NCBI RefSeq assembly: GCF_027270735.1
Contig: NZ_JAPWIJ010000004.1
Span: 434,001 to 498,000 of the forward strand
Length of the DNA stretch: 64,000 nt
Source: Rhodococcus ruber
GTDB lineage: Bacteria > Actinomycetota > Actinomycetes > Mycobacteriales > Mycobacteriaceae
Direction of reading: 5' to 3'
The first letter of the stretch is position 1. Each line of letters opens with the position of its first letter. This document shows, piece after piece, positions 46,439 to 56,178 of the stretch. Under the pieces are notes generated by a model. That model was given only the letters and a program-made list of their open reading frames with translations. It was not told the origin of the DNA and made no database searches. The translations under genes were made by a program, and so were the position numbers.

Positions 46439-47361
46439 GGGAATCGCGTTCCATGCCGGTGCCCGACGGTTTGGACGGAATGCGGGTCGATGCCGGGCTC
46501 GCGCGATTGCTGGGACTCTCGCGCACCGTCGCCGCGGCACTGGCCGAAGAGGGTTCGGTTCTGGTCGATCACGGGGCCGTGGGCAAGTCCGATCGTTTGG
46601 CCGCAGGCTCGTGGCTCGAAGTGACTCTGCCCGAGCCCGCCCGTGAGTTGACGATCGAAGCCGAACCGGTCGAGGGGATGGAGATTCTCTACGCCGACGA
46701 CGACGTCGTGGCCGTGGACAAGCCCGTCGGTGTCGCTGCTCATGCCAGCGTGGGCTGGACCGGCCCGACCGTGATCGGCGGTCTGGCTGCTGCCGGGTTC
46801 CGAATTTCCACCTCCGGTGCACACGAGCGTCAGGGAATCGTGCACCGTCTCGACGTCGGAACCTCCGGGGTGATGGTGGTCGCGACGTCCGAGCGGGCGT
46901 ACACCGTGCTCAAGCGTGCGTTCAAAGCGCGGACCATCGACAAGCGTTATCACGCTCTGGTGCAAGGACATCCGGATCCGAGCAGTGGAACCATCGATGC
47001 CCCGATCGGGCGACACGGCAGCAACGACTGGAAGTTCGCGGTGCGCGCGGACGGCAAGCCGAGCGTGACCCACTACGACACCGTCGAGGCGTTCCAGGCC
47101 GCGAGTTTGTTGGACGTGCACCTGGAAACCGGTCGCACACACCAGATTCGAGTGCACTTCTCGGCCCTGCGCCACCCGTGCTGCGGGGATCTGACCTACG
47201 GGGCCGATCCGCGATTGGCCGAACGGCTGGGCCTCGAACGCCAGTGGTTGCATGCGCGTTCGCTCGGCTTCGCGCATCCGTCCGACGGCCGCTGGGTGGA
47301 GATCGAGAGCAAGTATCCGGCCGACCTCGAACATGCGCTCGAGGTGCTACGGAAGGCGTGA
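46435..47361 (+). CDS. RluD-family 23S rRNA pseudouridine synthase
   Basis: A 308-residue pseudouridine synthase, the same length as Rv1540. An N-terminal S4 domain (about 16-65, [20 protein letters not shown]) is followed by the catalytic domain with [17 protein letters not shown] (catalytic Asp in RLD, about residue 141), the [11 protein letters not shown] strand and [10 protein letters not shown]. RluA-family enzymes isomerise specific uridines in large-subunit rRNA; the exact site cannot be read. The GTG start overlaps the lspA stop; the stop overlaps the next gene by a single base (TGATG). Confidence 0.93.
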   Translation: MRESRSMPVPDGLDGMRVDAGLARLLGLSRTVAAALAEEGSVLVDHGAVGKSDRLAAGSWLEVTLPEPARELTIEAEPVEGMEILYADDDVVAVDKPVGVAAHASVGWTGPTVIGGLAAAGFRISTSGAHERQGIVHRLDVGTSGVMVVATSERAYTVLKRAFKARTIDKRYHALVQGHPDPSSGTIDAPIGRHGSNDWKFAVRADGKPSVTHYDTVEAFQAASLLDVHLETGRTHQIRVHFSALRHPCCGDLTYGADPRLAERLGLERQWLHARSLGFAHPSDGRWVEIESKYPADLEHALEVLRKA

Positions 47362-48020
47362 TGCGCGGATTCTCGGGTGTGGTCGGTCTCGTCGCCGCTG
47401 CCACTCTGGTGATCGGGGGCCTGGCCGTCGTCGGGAACCTGAACCCGCAACGGCAACTGGGTGTGGGTACCGACAGGCTCGGCCCGGACAGCGGTGAGCA
47501 GGTGAGCGATTACCTGGCTCGTGCCGAGACGAGCCTGCTCGCCGATGGTGCCGAACCCCGCTGGGGCTCTGTGTCGTTCGATCGCGAACTCACCGCCGAA
47601 CAGGCCTATGCCGCAGCGAACGGCGTGCGCATCTCGCAGGTGCTCTTCCGAGTACCGCTCGATCGTGTGCAAACCCCGATACTCACGGTCGGTGTTCCGG
47701 GCACTGAACGGTCGGTATCGAACTCGACCGCACGCGCTGCCGGCCAGATACCGGAATCGTTCGGCGCAGGGGACCGGCAGGCGCAGATAGAGGCGGTGTC
47801 GCAGCGCCGGTTGCTGGGCGCATGCGCGTGCGTGGTGACATTGGTGGTGCGGGGCACCGCGGCCGAGCTGGGCGAGGTGGCCGGCCGCGACGGAGTGCGG
47901 GCGGTGGAGGCGCTTCCGCCCGACGCTGTGTCCGGGAAGTTCGCTGTCGAGCCGTTGCTTCCGGAGTACGTCGACATCGTCGGGCCGCTGCCGGACGACG
48001 GGCCGATTCCGGCGGAATGA
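47361..48020 (+). CDS. Membrane-anchored exported protein of unknown function
   Basis: A 219-residue protein with an N-terminal hydrophobic helix (about 5-25, FSGVVGLVAAATLVIGGLAVV) and no lipobox, so it is probably anchored with a soluble extracytoplasmic part. A CAC pair in LLGACACVVTLVVRG (about 155) is notable. I do not recognise a named domain. The ATG shares its A with the stop of the pseudouridine synthase gene (TGATG), so it is the last gene of lspA-pseudouridine synthase-this gene. The 147-bp gap that follows holds the dnaE1 promoter. Confidence 0.75.
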   Translation: MRGFSGVVGLVAAATLVIGGLAVVGNLNPQRQLGVGTDRLGPDSGEQVSDYLARAETSLLADGAEPRWGSVSFDRELTAEQAYAAANGVRISQVLFRVPLDRVQTPILTVGVPGTERSVSNSTARAAGQIPESFGAGDRQAQIEAVSQRRLLGACACVVTLVVRGTAAELGEVAGRDGVRAVEALPPDAVSGKFAVEPLLPEYVDIVGPLPDDGPIPAE

Positions 48021-48105
48021 GGGCAACTCCAGTCTCGTTCGTCACACGCGTCACGTCCTCCCAGGACACACCGACAGCTACGAAAATTCTGTCGGTTCCA
48101 CCGCT

Positions 48106-48111
48106 TAGAGT
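48106..48111 (+). promoter_or_regulatory. Possible -10 for dnaE1
   Basis: TAGAGT (TANNNT class) lies 56 bp before the GTG of dnaE1 in the 147-bp intergenic gap. The -35 is unclear. Confidence 0.3.
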
Positions 48112-48167
48112 GGGTGCATTCGCGGCTCGTATTTTCGAAAACGCACGACCTTCAGGAGAGAACCTTC

Positions 48168-51100
48168 GTGGCCGATTCGTTCGTTCATCTGCACAACCAC
48201 ACCGAATATTCGATGCTCGACGGTGCCGCCAAGATCGGGGCCATGTTCGCCGAGGCGGCGCGGTTGGAGATGACGGCGGTCGGGATGACCGACCACGGCA
48301 ACATGTACGGAGCCAGCGAGTTCTACAACGAGGCCAAGAAGGCCGGTATCAAACCGATCATCGGTATCGAGGCCTACATCGCCCCGGAGTCTCGGTTCAA
48401 CAAGAAGCGCGTGCTGTGGGGCGATCGGAGCCAGAAGTCCGACGACGTCTCCGGTAGTGGTGCGTACACGCACATGACGATGGTCGCCGAGAACGCCACC
48501 GGCGTCCGCAACCTGTTCAAGTTGTCGTCACTCGCGTCGATCGAGGGTCAGCTCGGCAAATGGGCGCGCATGGACGAGGAGATCATTGCCTCGCATGCGG
48601 AAGGCATCATCGCCACCACCGGCTGCCCGTCCGGCGAGGTACAGACTCGGCTCCGGCTCGGCCAGGAGCGTGAGGCGCTCGAAGCTGCAGCCAAGTGGCA
48701 GGAGATCTGGGGACCGGACAACTTCTTCCTGGAACTGATGGATCACGGCCTGTCCATCGAGCGACGCGTCCGCGAGGGTCTGCTCGATATCGGTAAGAAG
48801 CTCTCCATCCCGCCGCTCGCTACCAACGACTGCCACTACGTCACCAAGGATGCTGCCGAGAACCACGAGGCGCTGCTGTGCATTCAGACCGGTAAAACTC
48901 TGAGTGACCCCACCCGCTTCAAGTTCGACGGCGACGGTTACTACCTCAAGTCGGCCGCCGAGATGCGTGCACTGTGGGACGACCAGGTGCCCGGTGCCTG
49001 CGACAGCACGCTGCTCATCGCCGAGCGAGTCCAGCCGTACGACGAGGTGTGGGCGCACCGAGACCGGATGCCCATCTTCCCGGTTCCCGAGGGCCACACC
49101 CAGGGCACCTGGCTCCGTCACGAGGTCATGACCGGTCTCGAGCGTCGGTTCCCCGACGGCCCGGCCGAGGACTACCTCGCGCGGGCAGAGTACGAGATCA
49201 AGGTCATCCTGGAAATGGGCTTCCCGGCCTACTTCCTCGTGGTCGGCGACCTGATCAACCATGCCAAGGCCGTCGGCATCCGCGTCGGGCCCGGCCGAGG
49301 ATCCGCGGCCGGGTCGCTGGTGGCCTATGCCATGGGCATCACCAACATCGATCCGTTGCCACACGGTCTGCTGTTCGAGCGATTCCTCAATCCCGAGCGC
49401 GTGTCGATGCCCGATATCGATATCGACTTCGACGATCGTCGCCGCGGGGAGATGGTGCGTTACGCCACCGAGAAGTGGGGCAGCGATCGCGTCGCTCAGG
49501 TCATCACCTTCGGCACCATCAAGACCAAGGCGGCCATCAAGGACTCGGCGCGGGTGCAGTTCGGTCAGCCGGGTTTCGGGATCGCCGATCAAATCACCAA
49601 GGCGCTGCCGCCGCCCATCATGGCCAAGGACATCTCGGTGGCCGGCATCACCGATCCGTCCCACGAGCGCTACAAGGAGGCCGTCGAGGTCCGTGCGCTC
49701 ATCGATTCCAACCCCGACGTCGCGACGATCTACAAGACGGCCAAGGGCCTCGAGGGCCTGATCCGTAACGCAGGCGTGCACGCCTGCGCGGTCATCATGT
49801 CCTCGGAGCCGCTCACCGACGCCATTCCGGTGTGGAAGCGCGCGCAGGACGGCGCGATCATCACCGGCTGGGATTACCCGTCGTGCGAGGCCATCGGTCT
49901 GCTCAAGATGGACTTCCTGGGTCTGCGCAACCTCACCGTCATCGGTGACGCGATCGACAACATCAAGGCCAACCGCGGGATCGAGATCGACCTCGACGCA
50001 CTGCCGCTCGACGATCCGGCCACGTTCGATCTGCTCTCGCGTGGAGACACACTCGGCGTGTTCCAGCTCGACGGCAGCGCTATGCGAGACCTGCTGCGCC
50101 GCATGCAGCCCACCGGCTTCGAGGACATCGTCGCCGTCCTGGCTCTGTACCGCCCCGGTCCGATGGGCATGAACTCCCACAACGATTACGCCGACCGCAA
50201 GAACGGTAGGCAAGAGGTCAAGCCGATTCACCCCGAGCTCGAAGAGCCACTCAAGGTGATTCTCGGTGAGACGTACGGCCTGGTGGTCTACCAGGAGCAG
50301 ATCATGCAGCTCGCGCAGAAGGTCGCCGGGTACACCCTCGGCCAAGCCGACCTGTTGCGCCGCGCCATGGGTAAGAAGAAGCTCTCCGAGCTCGAGAAGG
50401 CGTACGCCGGGTTCCGACAGGGCATGTTGGACAACGGTTTCTCCGAGGCGGCCATCAAGGCGCTGTGGGACACCGTGCTGCCGTTCGCCGGCTACGCGTT
50501 CAACAAGTCGCACTCGGCGGGCTACGGGCTGGTGTCGTACTGGACCGCGTATCTCAAGGCGAACTACCCGGCCGAGTACATGGCCGGCCTGCTCACCAGC
50601 GTCGGCGACGACAAGGACAAGGCCGCGATCTATCTTGCCGACTGCCGCAAGCTCGGCATCACCGTGCTGCCTCCCGACGTCAACGAATCCGAGCTGAACT
50701 TCGCGTCGGTCGGCAAGGACATTCGGTTCGGTCTCGGTGCAGTGCGCAACGTGGGCACCAACGTGGTCGCCTCGATCATCAGGGCGCGATCCGAGAAGTC
50801 GAAGTACACCGATTTCTCGGACTACCTGGGCAAGATCGACGCAATAGCCTGCAGCAAGAAGGTCACCGAATCCCTCATCAAAGCAGGCGCTTTCGACTCG
50901 CTCGACCATCCGCGCAAGGGCCTGATGCTCATTCACGCCGACGCGATCGACGCGGTGATGGGCACCAAGAAGGCCGAGGCGATAGGTCAGTTCGACCTGT
51001 TCGGCGGCGAGGACGCCGACGAGTCCATCTCGGTAGTGTTCAACGTTCGGGTGCCGGACGAGGAGTGGGAATCCAAGCACCGGCTCGCTCTCGAACGCGA

Positions 51101-51704
51101 GATGCTCGGCCTGTACGTCTCCGGCCACCCGCTCCTGGGCGTCGAGCACATGCTGGCCGCGAAGTCCGACTGCAATATCCCGACCATTCTCGAAGGTGAC
51201 ATCAAGGACGGCACTCAGGTCACCGTCGGCGGAATTCTGGCCTCGGTCAACCGGCGGATCAACAAGAACGGTCTGACGTGGGCGTCGGCTCAGCTCGAGG
51301 ATCTGGCCGGTGGTATCGAAGTGCTGTTCTTCCCACAGGCGTACTCGGTGTTCGGCGCCGATGTCACCGAGGACTCGGTGGTACTCGTCAAGGGTCGGGT
51401 GTCGGTGCGCGACGACCGAGTCTCCTTGATCGCGAACGACCTTGCGGTGCCCGATCTTTCGGCGATCGGTATCGACAAGCCTCTCGCGGTCAGTCTGCCG
51501 ACCCGGCTGTGCACGGCGGACAAGGTCGGTGCTCTCAAACGAGTCCTGTCAAGCCACCCGGGAACCTCGGATGTGCACCTTCGGCTGGTCAGCGGCGACA
51601 AGATCACCACGATGAAGCTGGACGACAGTCTGCGCGTCACGCCGACATCGGCGTTGATGGGAGACCTGAAGGCGCTACTGGGACCCGGCTGCCTGACGGG
51701 GTGA
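48168..51704 (+). CDS. dnaE1: DNA polymerase III alpha subunit, replicative (DnaE1)
   Basis: A 1178-residue C-family replicative polymerase. The N-terminal PHP domain starts [13 protein letters not shown] (about 7-19); in mycobacteria this domain provides proofreading. The catalytic triad region is [12 protein letters not shown] (about 419-430). Finger, clamp-binding and OB domains follow; the OB fold is seen in [17 protein letters not shown]. The GTG at 48168 has AGGAGAG upstream and gives the conserved start [14 protein letters not shown]. Length and order match M. tuberculosis DnaE1 (Rv1547), not the DnaE2 mutasome protein. It converges on, and overlaps by 30 bp, a small membrane-protein gene. 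Confidence 0.97.
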   Translation: MADSFVHLHNHTEYSMLDGAAKIGAMFAEAARLEMTAVGMTDHGNMYGASEFYNEAKKAGIKPIIGIEAYIAPESRFNKKRVLWGDRSQKSDDVSGSGAYTHMTMVAENATGVRNLFKLSSLASIEGQLGKWARMDEEIIASHAEGIIATTGCPSGEVQTRLRLGQEREALEAAAKWQEIWGPDNFFLELMDHGLSIERRVREGLLDIGKKLSIPPLATNDCHYVTKDAAENHEALLCIQTGKTLSDPTRFKFDGDGYYLKSAAEMRALWDDQVPGACDSTLLIAERVQPYDEVWAHRDRMPIFPVPEGHTQGTWLRHEVMTGLERRFPDGPAEDYLARAEYEIKVILEMGFPAYFLVVGDLINHAKAVGIRVGPGRGSAAGSLVAYAMGITNIDPLPHGLLFERFLNPERVSMPDIDIDFDDRRRGEMVRYATEKWGSDRVAQVITFGTIKTKAAIKDSARVQFGQPGFGIADQITKALPPPIMAKDISVAGITDPSHERYKEAVEVRALIDSNPDVATIYKTAKGLEGLIRNAGVHACAVIMSSEPLTDAIPVWKRAQDGAIITGWDYPSCEAIGLLKMDFLGLRNLTVIGDAIDNIKANRGIEIDLDALPLDDPATFDLLSRGDTLGVFQLDGSAMRDLLRRMQPTGFEDIVAVLALYRPGPMGMNSHNDYADRKNGRQEVKPIHPELEEPLKVILGETYGLVVYQEQIMQLAQKVAGYTLGQADLLRRAMGKKKLSELEKAYAGFRQGMLDNGFSEAAIKALWDTVLPFAGYAFNKSHSAGYGLVSYWTAYLKANYPAEYMAGLLTSVGDDKDKAAIYLADCRKLGITVLPPDVNESELNFASVGKDIRFGLGAVRNVGTNVVASIIRARSEKSKYTDFSDYLGKIDAIACSKKVTESLIKAGAFDSLDHPRKGLMLIHADAIDAVMGTKKAEAIGQFDLFGGEDADESISVVFNVRVPDEEWESKHRLALEREMLGLYVSGHPLLGVEHMLAAKSDCNIPTILEGDIKDGTQVTVGGILASVNRRINKNGLTWASAQLEDLAGGIEVLFFPQAYSVFGADVTEDSVVLVKGRVSVRDDRVSLIANDLAVPDLSAIGIDKPLAVSLPTRLCTADKVGALKRVLSSHPGTSDVHLRLVSGDKITTMKLDDSLRVTPTSALMGDLKALLGPGCLTG

Positions 51705-51944
51705 TGCAGGCGCGGTCGGGTGTAGCTCGGTGAGGCGCAGCGTCCACCAGGCCGCGACCGCGATCGCGGCACCGGCGAGTACTGCGGCGTGCAGGGACCC
51801 GGCGATCACGAGCATCGCGACGAACACGAATGATCCCAGCGCGAGGGCTTCCAGTTTGTAGACCGGCCACGCGATGCCTGCGACGTCGACGCTGCGCAGG
51901 GCAGTGGTGGGTCGGGGGCTCACCCGGGTGCTCGTGAAGGTCAT
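51675..51944 (-). CDS. Small two-helix membrane protein
   Basis: An 89-residue protein with two likely helices (about 31-49, [19 protein letters not shown], and 50-68) and a soluble C-terminal tail. AGGAG precedes the ATG with normal spacing and a perfect TATAGT -10 lies about 60 bp upstream, both good signs of a real gene. The 3' end overlaps dnaE1 by 30 bp tail to tail. No family recognised. Confidence 0.68.
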   Translation of the reverse strand: MTFTSTRVSPRPTTALRSVDVAGIAWPVYKLEALALGSFVFVAMLVIAGSLHAAVLAGAAIAVAAWWTLRLTELHPTAPASPRQAAGSQ

Positions 51945-52006
51945 CGCGTTCTCCTCTGCTGCGCCCGCGGTGGTGATGATTCGGCTGTCCGGCGGGCGAA
52001 GTTCAG

Positions 52007-52012
52007 ACTATA
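52007..52012 (-). promoter_or_regulatory. Predicted -10 of the small membrane-protein gene
   Basis: TATAGT on the minus strand, a near-consensus -10, about 63 bp before the ATG at 51944. The -35 window is poor. Confidence 0.4.
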
Positions 52013-52109
52013 CCCATCGAAAGATTCGGTCCACCGAACTTGCCATCTGGACCAGGCAATGTGGTCGATCTCGTGGCGTCACGCGCACGAGAGGTGTTCA
52101 CTGAAAGTC

Positions 52110-52544
52110 ATGCCATTGACAGGAGAATACGAACCGAGTTCATCCGACTGGGCCCGTGAGCAGGCCGAGCGATACGAGAACTCCGGCGGAACCGAGGGTA
52201 CGACGATGAACGGGATGCCGGTCGTGCTGCTGACCACCAAGGGGAACAAGAGCGGCAAGCTGCGCAAGTCGCCGTTGATGAGAGTCGAACACGACGGCGA
52301 GTACGCCATCGTGGCCTCGCTGGGTGGAGCACCCAAGCATCCGGTTTGGTACCACAACGTCAAAGCCGAGCCGCTCGTCGAGTTGCAGGACGGAACCGAG
52401 AAGCACGACTATGTCGCTCGCGAGGTGACCGGCGACGAGAAAGCCGTGTGGTGGGAACGCTCGGTCGCGGCCTACCCCGATTACGCGGACTATCAGAAGA
52501 AGACCGATCGCGAGATCCCGGTGTTCGTCCTCGCGCGCGTCTGA
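52110..52544 (+). CDS. Deazaflavin (F420)-dependent nitroreductase family protein
   Basis: A 144-residue split-barrel protein of the Ddn/Rv1558 group, which uses cofactor F420 for reductions; the natural substrate is thought to be quinone-like. Family features are [20 protein letters not shown] (about 41-60, phosphate-binding Lys/Ser) and [11 protein letters not shown]. The ATG at 52110 has GAAAG upstream. M. tuberculosis has Rv1558 directly before ilvA (Rv1559), as here. A strong hairpin follows 16 bp after the stop. Confidence 0.9.
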   Translation: MPLTGEYEPSSSDWAREQAERYENSGGTEGTTMNGMPVVLLTTKGNKSGKLRKSPLMRVEHDGEYAIVASLGGAPKHPVWYHNVKAEPLVELQDGTEKHDYVAREVTGDEKAVWWERSVAAYPDYADYQKKTDREIPVFVLARV

Positions 52545-52560
52545 ACTCGAGCCATCAGAG

Positions 52561-52596
52561 GAGTGGAACGGTCCCGAGTGGGTGACCGTTCCACTC
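52561..52596 (+). terminator. 13-bp hairpin between the nitroreductase gene and ilvA
   Basis: GAGTGGAACGGTC (52561-52573) and GACCGTTCCACTC (52584-52596) pair perfectly around a 10-base loop, 16 bp after the nitroreductase stop. It contains the upstream-most GTG of the ilvA frame (52582), arguing against that start. No long T run. Confidence 0.6.
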
Positions 52597-52614
52597 TGGT
52601 GGCAGCATGTGCTG

Positions 52615-53970
52615 GTGTCTTCATCCCCTGACCTCGCCTCTCAGCACCCATCGTCGGTAGCCGTCACCGCGGCCGATATCGATGCCGCTGCGGTGCGAAT
52701 TTCGGCGGTGGTGGCCGCAACACCCCTGCAGCTGTGCGAGCGGTTGTCGGCGCAGACCGGCGCGAAGGTCTACCTCAAGCGCGAAGACTTGCAGATCGTG
52801 CGGTCGTACAAAATTCGTGGTGCCTACAACCTGATGGACCAGCTGACCGATGCCGAGCGGGCTGTCGGCGTGGTCACCGCGAGCGCAGGCAACCATGCTC
52901 AGGGAGTGGCGTTCGCATGTCGCTCGATGCAGGTGCACGGTCGCATCTACGTTCCCGCGAACACGCCCAAGCAGAAACGCGACCGAATCCGAGTGCACGG
53001 CGGTGACTTCGTGGAGCTCATCGTCATCGGCGACACATTCGATGCCGCGGCGGCTGCTGCAGCCGCAGATGTCGCCCGCACCGGTGCCACCATGGTGCCG
53101 CCGTTCGACGATCCGCGAACCGTGGCCGGGCAGGGCACCATTGCCGCCGAGATGATCGATCAGCTCGGCGGGGCACCCGATGTGGTCGTGATGCCCGTCG
53201 GCGGAGGCGGATGCATCGCCGGCATCTCCAGCTACCTTCGTGAGCGCGCACCGCAGACGTCACTGGTGGGTGTCGAACCGTCCGGCGCGGCGTCCATGAC
53301 TGCCGCGCTGATCGCCGGCGGTCCGGTGACACTCTCCGAGATCGATCCCTTCGTCGACGGGGCCGCCGTCCGCCGCATCGGCGACGTGCCGTACTCGGCG
53401 TTGCAGTCGCTCGGTGCCACGGTGGTGTCCCATGCTTCGTTGCCGCTGATCACCGCGCCGGTGTTCGACAGTTCCGGCCCCGGTGCATTCCTGATCACCC
53501 AGATCGACGAGGGCGCGGTCTGTACCGCGATGCTCGAGCTGTACCAGAACGAAGGCGTCATCGCCGAGCCTGCAGGCGCGTTGGCCGTTGCGGCGCTTGA
53601 GCATCTCGACGTCGCGCCGGGAAGCACAGTCGTGTGTTTGGTGTCCGGCGGCAACAACGACGTCTCTCGCTACGGCGAAATTCTCGAGCGATCGCTCGTT
53701 CACCTGGGCCTGAAGCACTACTTTCTCGTGGACTTTCCGCAGGAGCCCGGCGCGCTGCGTCGTTTTCTCGACGAGGTGCTCGGGCCCGAGGACGACATCA
53801 CCTTGTTCGAGTACGTCAAGCGCAACAACCGGGAGACGGGTGCCGCGCTCGTCGGTATTCAACTCGGCGCTGCGGACGGACTCTCTTCCCTCCTCGAACG
53901 GATGCGGTCCTCGCACCTGCAGGTGGAGCAGTTGGAGCCGGGTTCGCCGGTGTACCGCTACTTGACCTGA
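52615..53970 (+). CDS. ilvA: Threonine ammonia-lyase (threonine deaminase)
   Basis: A 451-residue PLP enzyme converting threonine to 2-oxobutanoate for isoleucine synthesis. The PLP lysine is K66 in RSYKIRGAYN, with SAGNHAQG, the glycine loop VGGGGCIAGI and a C-terminal ACT-like regulatory domain (about 365-451, HYFLVDFPQEPGALRRFL) that in the family senses isoleucine. Only one ACT-like repeat is present. Start: GTG at 52609 or 52615 is preferred over 52582, which lies in the terminator hairpin. It converges on the TetR gene with a 1-bp gap. Confidence 0.93.
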   Translation: MSSSPDLASQHPSSVAVTAADIDAAAVRISAVVAATPLQLCERLSAQTGAKVYLKREDLQIVRSYKIRGAYNLMDQLTDAERAVGVVTASAGNHAQGVAFACRSMQVHGRIYVPANTPKQKRDRIRVHGGDFVELIVIGDTFDAAAAAAAADVARTGATMVPPFDDPRTVAGQGTIAAEMIDQLGGAPDVVVMPVGGGGCIAGISSYLRERAPQTSLVGVEPSGAASMTAALIAGGPVTLSEIDPFVDGAAVRRIGDVPYSALQSLGATVVSHASLPLITAPVFDSSGPGAFLITQIDEGAVCTAMLELYQNEGVIAEPAGALAVAALEHLDVAPGSTVVCLVSGGNNDVSRYGEILERSLVHLGLKHYFLVDFPQEPGALRRFLDEVLGPEDDITLFEYVKRNNRETGAALVGIQLGAADGLSSLLERMRSSHLQVEQLEPGSPVYRYLT

Positions 53971-53971
53971 G

Positions 53972-54496
53972 TCAGCGACCGAGCAGGCGGTCGACGACAC
54001 GCTTGTGTAATTCGGGGTCCACTGCCGGTAGGTCGAGCACGGCACCGAGGTAGATCCCGTCGCCGACGAGACGGACGATCTCGGCCTGGACCGGATCGTC
54101 TATCTCTGTGCGTAGGCCCTCGTCCCACTGCTGCATCATGTCGGTGACGGCATCCTGCACCTCGCCCGAGTTCCCGTCGACGCTGCGCAGTGCCGCCAGC
54201 GTGGAGCGATACAGGGCGATTTCCTTGTCCGAAATGGAATCGGGTGGCTGCAGATACCACTCCGCCACAGAGGTGCCACCCTCCGCAGCGTCGGCACGCT
54301 GTCGATCGGCCTGAACGGCGAGCCGCCGGACCATGGCAGCAACCAGCGAGTCCTTGGTCTTGAAGTGATACAGCAAGCCGCCCTTCGATACCCCGGCGGC
54401 GGCGGCGACGCTGTCCAGAGTCACTTTTGTCATGCCGTGTTCGAGGAGCAGCGTCTCGAGTGAATCCAAAATTCGGTCGCGGGTGTCCGATGACAT
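53972..54496 (-). CDS. TetR-family transcriptional repressor
   Basis: A 174-residue regulator. The N-terminal helix-turn-helix is seen in TLDSVAAAAGVSKGGLLYHFKTKDSL (HTH core about 25-50). The C-terminal ligand domain is divergent and gives no clear ligand, but it should respond to an exported compound. The ATG at 54496 (MSSDTRD) is preferred over one at 54541 because a TAAAGT -10 at 54504-54509 places the transcript start on it, i.e. leaderless. It is divergent from a DHA2 exporter and the two share two identical operators. The arrangement recalls LfrR/LfrA of M. smegmatis. Confidence 0.9.
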   Translation of the reverse strand: MSSDTRDRILDSLETLLLEHGMTKVTLDSVAAAAGVSKGGLLYHFKTKDSLVAAMVRRLAVQADRQRADAAEGGTSVAEWYLQPPDSISDKEIALYRSTLAALRSVDGNSGEVQDAVTDMMQQWDEGLRTEIDDPVQAEIVRLVGDGIYLGAVLDLPAVDPELHKRVVDRLLGR

Positions 54497-54503
54497 GGAA
54501 TTC

Positions 54504-54509
54504 ACTTTA
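54504..54509 (-). promoter_or_regulatory. Predicted -10 of the tetR gene, leaderless
   Basis: TAAAGT on the minus strand, seven bases before the ATG at 54496. It touches operator copy 1, consistent with autorepression. Confidence 0.45.
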
Positions 54510-54534
54510 CCGGCTGGACGGTTGGCGGTACTCT
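54506..54534 (+). promoter_or_regulatory. Predicted promoter of the exporter gene
   Basis: TTTACC (54506-54511) and TACTCT (54529-54534) are exactly 17 bp apart, start near 54541. Operator 1 covers the -35 and most of the spacer; operator 2 lies just after the start. Confidence 0.5.
54508..54525. promoter_or_regulatory. TetR operator, copy 1
   Basis: TACCGGCTGGACGGTTGG, with inverted ends ACCG-N6-CGGT. An identical copy lies 36 bp away at 54544. This copy overlaps the tetR -10 and the exporter -35 and spacer. Confidence 0.6.
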
Positions 54535-54543
54535 CGATCACTG

Positions 54544-54561
54544 TACCGGCTGGACGGTTGG
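54544..54561. promoter_or_regulatory. TetR operator, copy 2
   Basis: Exact 18-bp repeat of copy 1, placed just downstream of the predicted exporter transcription start, where a bound repressor would block elongation. Confidence 0.6.
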
Positions 54562-54621
54562 TACTCGCAGCCGTTTCGGACCGGCCATCGCCGGCACCGA
54601 ACGTAGAACGTAGGAGAAGCA

Positions 54622-56178
54622 GTGAGTGACATGCGCACCGATTCGGTGCACGAGGTAGCCGGGGGATCCGAGCACCGGGCGACTCCGCGAGACTGGCTCG
54701 GTCTGGTGGTACTGGCGTTCGCCGTCTTGCTCATCGCGGTCGACGGCACTGTCCTCGACCTGGCGTTGCCTTTCATCAGTTCGGACCTGGCGCCGAGCAG
54801 CAACCAGTTGCTGTGGATCATCGACGTCTACTCGTTCGTATTGGCCGGCCTGCTCATCACCATGGGCACGCTCGGCGACCGAATCGGCCGTCGCCGATTG
54901 CTACTGATCGGTGCTGCGGGCTTCGGTATCGCCTCACTCGTAGCGGCCGTGTCGACCAGCGCGGAGATGCTGATCGCGGCCCGGGTGTTGCAGGGTATTT
55001 CCGGTGCGACGTTGATGCCCGCGACCCTGGGCTTGATTCGAACCATCTTCCTGAACCCGCGTCAACGCGTCGCCGCGATCGGCGTCTGGGGCGCAATGGC
55101 CGGTGGCGGTGCCGCTGCCGGTCCGCTCGTGGGCGGTTGGCTGCTCGAGCACTTCTGGTGGGGATCGGTGTTTCTCATCAACATCCCCGTGATGCTCGTG
55201 CTGATCGCGCTGGGACCGCTGGTGATTCCCGAGTCGAAGGACCCGAACCCGGGTCGGTTCGACCTCACGAGTTCGGCGCTGTCGATGCTCGCCATCGTGC
55301 CGCTGGTATTCGCGGTGAAAGAGACTGCGGCACACGGCTTCGACGTGGTCTACGTGCTGTCGGCGGTGGTCGGTGTGATCGCCGGATACGTGTTCGTCCG
55401 CCGTCAGCGCACCCTCGCGGCACCGATGATCGACCTGAGACTGTTTGCCAACCGGGCGTTCTCGACGGGCGTCGCAACGAACTTCCTGTCGGTGTTCGCC
55501 CTCGCCGGGGTCCTGTTCTTCGGTTCGCAGTATCTGCAGCTCGTGCTCGGCAACAGCCCGCTCGAGGCGGGTCTGTTGCTGCTTCCCGGTACCGCCGCCA
55601 GCATCGTCACCTCACTGCTGGTTGCAGTCCTGGTTCGATACTTCAGTGCGGGAACGGTTCTCGGGGTCGCAATGTTCGTCGCCGCCGCGGGTGCCGGGAT
55701 CCTGGTCGGCCTCGCAACCGACAGCGGTCCGGCCCTGTTCATTGCCGGGTTCGTCCTCGTGGGGGCCGGCGTCGGTGTCGCGCTGACGCTGACCTCAGAG
55801 CTGGTGGTCAGTGCCGTCGAACCCGAACGGGCGGGAGCTGCCTCGGCAGTGTCGGAAACCGCATACGAACTGGGTATCGCACTGGGCGTCGCACTACTCG
55901 GCACCGTTGTCATGGCGATCTTCCGTCGCGGCATCGACGTCACGCAGCTGACCCCCGAACTGGGGGCAAGGGCCGGTGAGACTCTCGGCGGTGCCGATTC
56001 GGTAGCCCGTGAGCTGCCGGACTCGGTGGCGACGGGTCTACTGGACTCCGCGCATGCTGCCTTCGTCTCGGGCATGCATGTCGCGGCCGTCGCCACCGCG
56101 GTGGTGCTGGCCATCACCGCCGTGTTCGTCCTGGTCAATCTACGCAGGCGTCAGGATTCCAGTACCACGACGGAGTGA
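54622..56178 (+). CDS. MFS multidrug exporter, DHA2 (14-helix) family
   Basis: A 518-residue proton-driven exporter with about 14 helices. Motif A is GDRIGRRRLLLIG (about 75-87) and the DHA2 motif D1 region is LLIAVDGTVLDLALPFI near the N-terminus. The size and similarity pattern fit SmvA/LfrA-type transporters of cationic drugs and dyes; the actual substrate is unknown. GTG start with GTAGGAG upstream. Controlled by the divergent TetR gene through two operators. Its 3' end overlaps treZ tail to tail by 28 bp. M. tuberculosis has vapBC genes at this point, so the pair is an accessory insertion between ilvA and treZ. Confidence 0.92.
   Translation: MSDMRTDSVHEVAGGSEHRATPRDWLGLVVLAFAVLLIAVDGTVLDLALPFISSDLAPSSNQLLWIIDVYSFVLAGLLITMGTLGDRIGRRRLLLIGAAGFGIASLVAAVSTSAEMLIAARVLQGISGATLMPATLGLIRTIFLNPRQRVAAIGVWGAMAGGGAAAGPLVGGWLLEHFWWGSVFLINIPVMLVLIALGPLVIPESKDPNPGRFDLTSSALSMLAIVPLVFAVKETAAHGFDVVYVLSAVVGVIAGYVFVRRQRTLAAPMIDLRLFANRAFSTGVATNFLSVFALAGVLFFGSQYLQLVLGNSPLEAGLLLLPGTAASIVTSLLVAVLVRYFSAGTVLGVAMFVAAAGAGILVGLATDSGPALFIAGFVLVGAGVGVALTLTSELVVSAVEPERAGAASAVSETAYELGIALGVALLGTVVMAIFRRGIDVTQLTPELGARAGETLGGADSVARELPDSVATGLLDSAHAAFVSGMHVAAVATAVVLAITAVFVLVNLRRRQDSSTTTE

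Noticed and set aside
44746-47334. 862-codon open frame on the minus strand
   Set aside because: Only its 3' third (from GTG 45717) is a lipoprotein; the rest is antisense to lspA and the rluD-family gene and has no recognisable protein.
48528-51149. 873-codon minus-strand frame opposite dnaE1
   Set aside because: Composition-driven shadow of a GC-rich gene; no domain, no ribosome site, and dnaE1 on the plus strand is unambiguous.
53972-56178. TetR/exporter pair as part of a mobile element
   Set aside because: No integrase, transposase, terminal repeats, target duplication or tRNA; composition matches the neighbours, so only an accessory insertion is claimed.
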